This document shows, piece after piece, positions 15,653 to 19,977 of a stretch of 19,977 nucleotides of DNA (position 1 is the first letter of the stretch; the number at the start of each line of letters is the position of its first letter). The DNA is taken from assembly GCA_964406935.1 (NCBI GenBank), contig CAYOTM010000015.1, positions 1 through 19,977 on the forward strand. The letters are read 5' to 3'. The notes beneath the pieces were generated by a model that was not told the origin of the DNA, ran no database searches, and worked only from the letters and a program-made list of their open reading frames with translations. The stretch is from PWHG01 sp964406935 (GTDB taxonomy: Bacteria; Patescibacteriota; Patescibacteriia; Patescibacteriales; UBA12465). Position numbers and translations under genes: made by a program.

Positions 15653-16078
15653 ATGGCAAAAAAATTAAAAACAAAAATAAAACTACAAATTCCCGGCGGT
15701 CAAGCTAATCCGGCGCCACCAGTGGGACCAGCCCTAGGTCAACATGGCTTAAATATTTCTGAATTTTGTCAAAAATTTAATGAAATGACTCGTGATAAAA
15801 TGGGAGATATTATTCCAGTAGAAATCAGTGTTTATGAAGATCGCAGCTATGACTTCATCTTAAAAACTCCGCCAGCGGCTGAACTAATTAAAAAACTAGC
15901 TAAAATCAAAAAGGGTTCCGGCAAGCCTTTAACTGATAAGGTAGGTAGTTTGACAGATGCTCAAGTGGAAGAAATTGCTAAAATTAAACTAGTTGACTTA
16001 AATGCTAATGACATTGAAGCGGCTAAAAAAATTATTGCCGGCACCGCTCGACAAATGGGCGTGGAAATTAAAAATTAA
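15653..16078 (+). CDS. rplK: 50S ribosomal protein L11
   Basis: L11 builds the GTPase-associated centre on 23S rRNA. The 141 residues, the standard length, show the N-terminal domain with the proline-rich QANPAPPVGPALGQHGLN block (about 18-35) and the C-terminal rRNA-binding domain ending in KKIIAGTARQMGVEI. All conserved features are present. It is third in its operon and followed after 44 bases by rplA, as in most bacteria. No Shine-Dalgarno is visible (AATTTTATATG). Confidence 0.98.
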   Translation: MAKKLKTKIKLQIPGGQANPAPPVGPALGQHGLNISEFCQKFNEMTRDKMGDIIPVEISVYEDRSYDFILKTPPAAELIKKLAKIKKGSGKPLTDKVGSLTDAQVEEIAKIKLVDLNANDIEAAKKIIAGTARQMGVEIKN

Positions 16079-16082
16079 TTAT

Positions 16083-16115
16083 TGTGGGAGCTTAAAATTA
16101 AGCGTTAACACCACG
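16083..16115 (+). promoter_or_regulatory. Candidate L1-binding autoregulatory RNA before rplA
   Basis: Helix I is TGTGG (16083-16087) with CCACG (16111-16115; one U-G pair). A two-base GA bulge follows on the 5' side. Helix II is GCTTA (16090-16094) with TAAGC (16099-16103) around a four-base loop; GTTAACA is left on the 3' side. The two helices with an asymmetric internal loop, and the 5' arm GTGGGAGCTT, closely match the L1 site in E. coli 23S rRNA helix 76 as I recall it (GUGGGAGGCUU). It ends 7 bases before the rplA ATG, so bound L1 could block initiation. Confidence 0.6.
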
Positions 16116-16122
16116 AAAAAAT

Positions 16123-16827
16123 ATGACTAAAAAAAATGATTCTAAAAAATCGGTAAAAACAAAGACTAATCCGGCAGAAATTTACGACAAACAGCAATCC
16201 TATAACATTGAAGAAGCGATTAAAATTCTTAAAAAAATTAATACTAGTAAATTTGACGCTTCAATTGAAGTCCATTTTCGTTTAGGAATTAATCCTAAAA
16301 AGGGCGATCAACAAATCAGAGGAGCGGTCAGCCTCCCTCATGGTAGCGGAAAAACTATTAGAGTAGCTGCCTTTGTTTCTCCAGAAAAAGAAAAAGAGGT
16401 AAAAGCGGCGGGCGCAGATTTAGTTGGTGGCGAAGATTTAATCGCTGAAATTAAAAATAAAGAAAAAACTGATTTTGAAGTAGCTGTAGCTGAACCAGCG
16501 ATGATGAAAAATTTAGCAGTAATTGCTAAAATCTTAGGCACTAGAGGTTTAATGCCCTCCCCTAAAAATGAAACAGTAAGCGCTGACCCCGCTAAAACTG
16601 TTAGTGAACTTAAGAAGGGGAAAATCAGCTTTAAAAATGATGACACTGCTAATTTACACTTAGTAATCGGCAAAATTAGTTTTGAAGATGCCAAATTATT
16701 AGCTAATTATCAAGCAGTTTTAGAAATAATTAAAAAATCAAAACCAGCCTCCGCTAAGGGAACTTTCCTCAGAAATGTCAGTGTTTGCGCTTCAATGAGC
16801 CCAGCTGTTAAGGTAATTATTAACTAA
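16123..16827 (+). CDS. rplA: 50S ribosomal protein L1
   Basis: L1 forms the mobile stalk beside the ribosomal E site and in many bacteria represses its own mRNA. The 234 residues show the family blocks FRLGINPKKGDQQIRGAV, LPHGSGK, the ILGTRGLMPSPKNETV signature of domain II, and the closing return to domain I (GTFLRNVSVCASMSPAVKV). The N-terminus carries about 20 extra Lys/Ser/Thr-rich residues (MTKKNDSKKSVKTKTN) before the conserved part; I kept the ATG at 16123, as no better start is near. The usual downstream rplJ-rplL-rpoB-rpoC genes are absent; an RRM gene with its own promoter follows instead. Confidence 0.97.
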   Translation: MTKKNDSKKSVKTKTNPAEIYDKQQSYNIEEAIKILKKINTSKFDASIEVHFRLGINPKKGDQQIRGAVSLPHGSGKTIRVAAFVSPEKEKEVKAAGADLVGGEDLIAEIKNKEKTDFEVAVAEPAMMKNLAVIAKILGTRGLMPSPKNETVSADPAKTVSELKKGKISFKNDDTANLHLVIGKISFEDAKLLANYQAVLEIIKKSKPASAKGTFLRNVSVCASMSPAVKVIIN

Positions 16828-16839
16828 ATAAATTAGCCC

Positions 16840-16867
16840 TTGACTTTCCTGAAAAAAAATGTATAAT
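16840..16867 (+). promoter_or_regulatory. Promoter of the RRM gene
   Basis: TTGACT (16840-16845), a 16-base spacer and a perfect TATAAT (16862-16867), beginning 13 bases after the rplA stop. Transcription would start near 16874. No intrinsic terminator is seen between rplA and this promoter, so some read-through from rplA is likely. Confidence 0.8.
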
Positions 16868-16871
16868 TAGT

Positions 16872-17009
16872 AAGTAAGTTTCTGTGATGTAAGCGGCTAA
16901 TTAGCTTCGCTTCCTAAATAGGAAACGTGTCTAATTAGTCGCTTATTTAATAAAAAGGTCGTCTTACTTTTTAAAAATAAATTTTGTGATCTCTTTTTAA
17001 ATAAGAGGA
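16872..17009 (+). promoter_or_regulatory. Long structured leader of the RRM gene
   Basis: AAGTAAG (16872-16878) can pair with CTTACTT (16963-16969), enclosing a 15-pair stem: TAAGCGGCTAATTAG (16890-16904) with CTAATTAGTCGCTTA (16931-16945, one G-U). A small hairpin TTCCT/AGGAA (16911-16924) lies in its loop. Further down, CTCTT (16991-16995) pairs with AAGAG (17003-17007), part of the AAGAGGA Shine-Dalgarno (17003-17009), the only clear one in the window. The layout recalls cold-shock-type leaders; that function is inference. Confidence 0.55.
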
Positions 17010-17019
17010 AAAAAACAGC

Positions 17020-17277
17020 ATGAAAAAATTATTCGTCGGTGGTCTCGCTTGGGCAACAAATGACAAAAGCTTAACTGAAGCTTTTTCTCAAGTTGGTCAA
17101 GTAGAATCTGCCACCGTAATCATGGACCGCGCTACTCAACGCTCAAAAGGTTTCGGCTTCGTTGAAATGTCAACTGAAGAAGAAGCTCAAGCAGCTATTG
17201 AAAAGTGGAATGGTCAAGAATTAGATGGTCGAAGAATCATTGTTAATGAAGCTAGACCTTTAGAAAAAAAGTTCTAA
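17020..17277 (+). CDS. Small RRM-type RNA-binding protein
   Basis: A single RNA recognition motif of 85 residues that binds single-stranded RNA. RNP2 is LFVGGLAW (4-11) and RNP1 is KGFGFVEM (43-50), both with the aromatic residues that stack on bases. The C-terminal tail is short (RPLEKKF), without the glycine-rich region of plant or some cyanobacterial Rbp proteins. Small bacterial RRM proteins of this type are often cold-regulated in cyanobacteria; whether that holds here is unknown. The gene has its own strong promoter, a structured leader of about 146 nt and a strong terminator, so it is a tightly controlled single-gene unit, probably highly expressed. It is the only gene here with a clear Shine-Dalgarno, ending 10 bases before the ATG. 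Confidence 0.92.
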   Translation: MKKLFVGGLAWATNDKSLTEAFSQVGQVESATVIMDRATQRSKGFGFVEMSTEEEAQAAIEKWNGQELDGRRIIVNEARPLEKKF

Positions 17278-17294
17278 AGTAAATCAAATTCGAT

Positions 17295-17322
17295 AAAAAA
17301 CCCCCAGTCTCTGGGGGTTTTT
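17295..17322. terminator. Rho-independent terminator after the RRM gene, bidirectional
   Basis: Six A, then CCCCCAG (17301-17307) pairing with CTGGGGG (17311-17317) around TCT, then five T. The G+C-rich stem is very stable. On the minus strand six T follow the stem, so it also ends the nifS-iscU transcript, whose stop is at 17354. Confidence 0.95.
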
Positions 17323-17353
17323 GTTATCTAAAAAGTTAAGTTATAAAGTTAAG

Positions 17354-17812
17354 TTATTTTTTAATTTTTTTGGTCGGTCGCTTATTCGATTGTTTAGTTG
17401 CTTTTTTAATTTTTTTGGCCTTTAGTGGCGGCTGACTAATTTGATTTTGCTCATAATTAGCAATTAGGGCCTGAAGTCCTTGAACAGCCATTAAAGAACA
17501 GTGAACTTTTTGTTGCGGTAAGCCCCCCAAATCTTTAACAATTTTTTGCCAATTAAATTTTTTAGCTTGAGCTAAAGTAAGGCCCTTAACCTTTTCTGTC
17601 ATGATTGAAGCCGTCGCAATATTAGAGGCACAACCAAAAGATAAAAATTTAATATCTTTAATTCTTCCCTGACTAACTTTCATCGAAAAATTTAACTGAT
17701 CACCGCAAACCATATTGCCAATTTCCGCTCGAGCGTCAGCTTGTTTAAGCTCACCAATATTTTTTGGTTTTAAGAAGTGATTTAGGGTTTTTTTAGTATA
17801 ATTTAAGGCCAT
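17354..17812 (-). CDS. iscU: Fe-S cluster scaffold protein, IscU/NifU-N type
   Basis: Scaffold on which Fe-S clusters are built from sulfur supplied by the cysteine desulfurase. Of 152 residues, about 1-122 form the IscU domain with all three cluster cysteines: C36 (in VCGDQ, with D38), C61 (in FGCASNIA) and C105 (in KVHCSLM, with H104). The remaining 30 residues are a Lys-rich tail (from about 126) without cysteines, not the NifU C-terminal domain. The gene follows nifS with a 23-base gap on the same strand, forming a two-gene Fe-S unit; no IscA, HscA/B or IscR is nearby. The gene could equally be named nifU or sufU, but the lack of the SufU zinc insertion and the H104-C105 pair favour IscU. 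Confidence 0.9.
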   Translation of the reverse strand: MALNYTKKTLNHFLKPKNIGELKQADARAEIGNMVCGDQLNFSMKVSQGRIKDIKFLSFGCASNIATASIMTEKVKGLTLAQAKKFNWQKIVKDLGGLPQQKVHCSLMAVQGLQALIANYEQNQISQPPLKAKKIKKATKQSNKRPTKKIKK

Positions 17813-17835
17813 ATATATATTTATTAATAATTAAG

Positions 17836-18987
17836 TTATTTAATCGGAGTTAGTTCGCGTAAGCGACTAACTACTATTTTTAAAGATTTAACGACATAAT
17901 CGATCTCCTTTTTAGTATTTTTAACACTTAAAGAAAACCGAATATTGCTATTTAAGTCTTCATCTCGTAAGCCCAGGGCATGAAGAACATAAGAACTTTT
18001 TAAATTATGAGCGCTACAAGCAGAGCCAGTAGATACCTGAATACCCTTGGTGGAAAGATCAATTAAAACCGCTTCCCCTTCAACTCGCTTAAATAAAACA
18101 TTTAAATTATTCGGAGTCCGTCGCCGCTTACAACCATTAAGACTAACATCAGTAATTTCATTTTTAATTTTTTGCCAGAAATAATCACGCAAATCCTTAA
18201 CATAAGCTACTCGTTCTTGACGTTCACTAATAACAATATCTAAGGCCTTAGCTAGCCCGATAATAGCCGCTAAATTATAGGTTCCTGCCCGCCAACCATT
18301 TTCTTGCTCGCCACCAGTAATTAAAGCCTTAATTTTCACCTGAGGATTAATCACCGCTAACCCAACGCCAGTTGGCCCATTAAACTTGTGAGCAGATAAA
18401 CTAGCAAAGTCTAAGCCTAATTTATCAATTTTCAAATTATCATAAACAACGGCTTGAACTAAATCACTATGAAAATAAGATTGATTAGCCCTCACTAGCT
18501 GAGCAATTTTTTCCAGTGGTTGTCGGGTGCCAATTTCATTATTAACCGCCATCACTGACACTAAAACCGTATCTGGCCGTAATAATTTTTTTAAAATTTC
18601 TAAATCAACAATCCCCTGATGATCAACTGGTAAAAAATCTACCTGGTAACCATCTAAGGCTAAATCTTTAGCCGTCTGATAAACGCTAGGGTGTTCGATG
18701 GCCGAAACAATTAAGTGACGACCTTTTTCTTGATTAGCCGCCATTACCCCTCGTAAAATAAAATTATTAGCTTCACTGGCACCACTAGTAAAAATTAACC
18801 GCTCAGGAGTGGTTCCTAGGTTTTTGGCTACCGCTGCTCGCGCTTGCTCTAAGGCTAAATTATTTTTTTGCCCCGGAAAATGAATAGACGAAGCATTTGT
18901 ATAATTTTTCTGTAAGTAAGGCAACATTACCTTAAACACTCGCGGATCCAGCTGAGTGGTGGCCGCATTATCTAAATATATATTCAT
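17836..18987 (-). CDS. iscS: Cysteine desulfurase (IscS/NifS type)
   Basis: PLP enzyme that takes sulfur from cysteine, leaving alanine, and passes it as a persulfide to IscU. The 383 residues show LDNAATT (5-11), SGASEANN (68-75), H99 in EHPSV (stacks on PLP), D175 in HSDLVQA, the PLP lysine K201 in SAHKFNGP, GGEQENGWRAGT (225-236), and the catalytic C324 in STGSACSA. The sequence around C324 fits the group I (IscS/NifS) enzymes with a mobile loop rather than SufS. Its start is 20 bases after its predicted transcription start, so the leader is short. It precedes iscU in the same unit and could also supply sulfur for tRNA thiolation. Confidence 0.94.
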   Translation of the reverse strand: MNIYLDNAATTQLDPRVFKVMLPYLQKNYTNASSIHFPGQKNNLALEQARAAVAKNLGTTPERLIFTSGASEANNFILRGVMAANQEKGRHLIVSAIEHPSVYQTAKDLALDGYQVDFLPVDHQGIVDLEILKKLLRPDTVLVSVMAVNNEIGTRQPLEKIAQLVRANQSYFHSDLVQAVVYDNLKIDKLGLDFASLSAHKFNGPTGVGLAVINPQVKIKALITGGEQENGWRAGTYNLAAIIGLAKALDIVISERQERVAYVKDLRDYFWQKIKNEITDVSLNGCKRRRTPNNLNVLFKRVEGEAVLIDLSTKGIQVSTGSACSAHNLKSSYVLHALGLRDEDLNSNIRFSLSVKNTKKEIDYVVKSLKIVVSRLRELTPIK

Positions 18988-19014
18988 AAATAAAAATTAT
19001 TTTAAAACTCCTAT

Positions 19015-19042
19015 ATTATAACCTAATTTGAAAAAAAGGCAA
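19015..19042 (-). promoter_or_regulatory. Promoter of iscS-iscU
   Basis: The minus strand reads TTGCCT (19042-19037), a 16-base spacer and a perfect TATAAT (19020-19015). Transcription would start near 19008. An AGGAG follows at once but is more than 20 bases from the ATG, too far to act as a Shine-Dalgarno. No IscR-like site is recognised. Confidence 0.65.
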
Positions 19043-19051
19043 ATCTAAAAT

Positions 19052-19084
19052 AAAAAAATAAGGGGCATAAAATCCCCTTATTTT
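19052..19084 (-). terminator. Rho-independent terminator of the cyclophilin gene
   Basis: AAAATAAGGGG (19055-19065) pairs with CCCCTTATTTT (19074-19084), 11 pairs around an eight-base loop. On the minus strand a run of seven T overlaps the end of the stem. It follows the cyclophilin stop (19106) by about 20 bases and separates it from iscS. Confidence 0.9.
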
Positions 19085-19105
19085 ACAGAAAAAATTTAAA
19101 AATAA

Positions 19106-19912
19106 TTATTTTTTTAGAATCTCAACACTTTCAATAATAATATCACTTAAAGGTAAGTTATTAGCATTGACTCGAGCATTTTCAATCCTCTCAACCACTT
19201 CCATGCCAGCAATCACTTTACCAAAATTAGTGTGCTTTCCATCTAGCCAGGGAGTATCTTCAGCGGTAACAATAAAAAATTGTGAGCCATTGGTATCAGG
19301 ACCGGCATTAGCCATTGCTAAAGAGCCTTTAACTAAAAGGATATCATTAATTTCATCGGCAAAGCGATAATCAGGCCCACCAGTGCCATAAAGAGTGATA
19401 TTAGTAGTTTTAGTAATTGGATCACCGACTTGAACCATGAAACCTTTCATTACTCGATGAAATTTAATATCATTATAAAAGTTGGTAGTCGCTAAATTTA
19501 AAAAATTATTAACTGTATTGGGTGATTTGTCGCCAAAAAGTTCAACGGTAATATCACCAAAATTAGTTTTAATAATCGCCTGATTATAACCAGCTTTATA
19601 TAAATCTTCCCAATCAGCGGGAGAGTTAATTGTCCGAACTGGCTGGTCTTCTTCAACTAGATTGCTGGGAGCTGGTTTTTGATAATCAGCTGGGGTAGGA
19701 GCGGCCTGAAAATCATTTAAGTTTAGTTGTTGATCTAAAGGAAGATCAACCGCTTCATTATTAAGATCTGCTTGGTTATCAGTGGTCATAGGAACATCAA
19801 AGTTAACTAAAGAATTCTGAACAGAATTCTCCGTGGCATCAGGCTTAGTGCAGGCACTCAATAAAACGAGTGAGCAACCGATGCCGATTAATAATAGATT
19901 TTTTTTAGTCAT
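19106..19912 (-). CDS. Cyclophilin-type peptidyl-prolyl isomerase, lipoprotein
   Basis: Speeds cis-trans isomerisation of prolyl bonds in proteins outside the cytoplasm. From the ATG at 19912 there are 268 residues: a lipoprotein signal peptide (MTKKN, then a hydrophobic core) with lipobox LSAC, so C21 should be lipidated; a low-complexity Asp/Asn/Gln/Pro-rich linker (about 22-110); and a cyclophilin domain (about 113-268). Active-site residues match human CypA: R153 in FHRVMKGF, F158, M159 and Q161, W222 and H227 in WLDGKHTNFG, and the GSQFFI block. An in-frame TTG at 19930 would add six residues but would sit almost at the transcription start, so I reject it. The gene is a single unit with its own promoter and terminator. 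Confidence 0.94.
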   Translation of the reverse strand: MTKKNLLLIGIGCSLVLLSACTKPDATENSVQNSLVNFDVPMTTDNQADLNNEAVDLPLDQQLNLNDFQAAPTPADYQKPAPSNLVEEDQPVRTINSPADWEDLYKAGYNQAIIKTNFGDITVELFGDKSPNTVNNFLNLATTNFYNDIKFHRVMKGFMVQVGDPITKTTNITLYGTGGPDYRFADEINDILLVKGSLAMANAGPDTNGSQFFIVTAEDTPWLDGKHTNFGKVIAGMEVVERIENARVNANNLPLSDIIIESVEILKK

Positions 19913-19939
19913 AAAATTCTGAGCGAACAATCGCTATAA

Positions 19940-19945
19940 ATTATA
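19940..19945 (-). promoter_or_regulatory. -10 box of the cyclophilin gene
   Basis: The minus strand reads TATAAT (19945-19940). The A+T-rich upstream bases give no clear -35. The start would be near 19933, leaving a leader of about 20 nt that contains a small hairpin, AGCGA/TCGCT, at 19922-19935. Confidence 0.5.
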
Positions 19946-19977
19946 CTTTATATTTATTTTTAATATTTTTATCTTCT

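Noticed and set aside
19811..19830. Perfect 9-base inverted repeat (AGAATTCTG, two bases, CAGAATTCT)
   Set aside because: It lies inside the linker-coding part of the cyclophilin gene and comes from two neighbouring Asn-Ser codon pairs; no regulatory context supports it.
19913..19930. Longer cyclophilin start at TTG 19930
   Set aside because: It would put six extra residues before a normal lipoprotein signal peptide and lies about 3 bases from the predicted transcription start; ATG 19912 fits the TTTATG pattern.
1..19977. TGA recoded as glycine (genetic code 25)
   Set aside because: All genes read through with the standard code, conserved Gly positions use GGN, and no in-frame TGA is needed anywhere.
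1..19977. CRISPR arrays, insertion sequences or phage genes
   Set aside because: No regularly spaced repeats, transposase or integrase motifs, or terminal inverted repeats with target duplications were found on either strand.

Overview
The window reads as a piece of chromosome from a small-genome, strongly A+T-rich bacterium of the Candidate Phyla Radiation (Patescibacteria, probably the Parcubacteria/ABY1 side). I infer this from the style of the proteins: a seryl-tRNA synthetase with an ATSEMM variant of the serine-binding loop, a methionyl-tRNA synthetase with HIGF for HIGH, a CTP synthase with GGVMSGVGKG and PQGWG, a chromosomal VirD4-like ATPase paired with a small helical protein, and several short unrecognised proteins. 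The phylum is likely; the class is a guess. The genetic code looks standard. No tRNA, rRNA, insertion sequence, CRISPR array or prophage gene is visible, and no gap between genes exceeds 300 bases.

Layout. (1) 1-5727, minus strand: a promoter near 5720 drives a one-cluster ferredoxin, a small helical protein, a membrane-anchored VirD4/TraG-like ATPase, dnaX and serS (cut by the window edge). (2) 5774-6205, plus strand: rpmA (L27) alone, with a consensus promoter, a leader hairpin and a terminator. (3) 6229-7976, minus: pyrG alone. (4) 8036-8355, plus: an unrecognised 91-residue protein. (5) 8357-14664, minus: a tight run of a 569-residue membrane protein, rsmI, metG, a CvpA-like protein, tsaC and ctpA. 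(6) 14723-16827, plus: secE-nusG-rplK-rplA. (7) 16840-17322, plus: an RRM RNA-binding protein behind a long structured leader. (8) 17354-19042, minus: nifS/iscS and iscU, a minimal Fe-S assembly pair. (9) 19052-19945, minus: a cyclophilin-type lipoprotein.

The genes are mostly housekeeping: translation (serS, metG, tsaC, rsmI, L27, L11, L1), transcription elongation (nusG), secretion (secE), replication (dnaX), nucleotide synthesis (pyrG), Fe-S assembly and envelope protein handling (ctpA, cyclophilin). I see no clear novel multi-gene system. The most interesting signals are in RNA and initiation: 20 of 22 start codons have T at -1 and only one gene has a clear Shine-Dalgarno; every gene of the secE-rplA operon, and also rpmA, is preceded by a hairpin; the hairpin before rplA closely resembles the L1-binding site of 23S rRNA; and the RRM gene has a multi-stem leader of about 146 nt that can mask its Shine-Dalgarno. 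Promoter and RNA-structure calls were made by eye.
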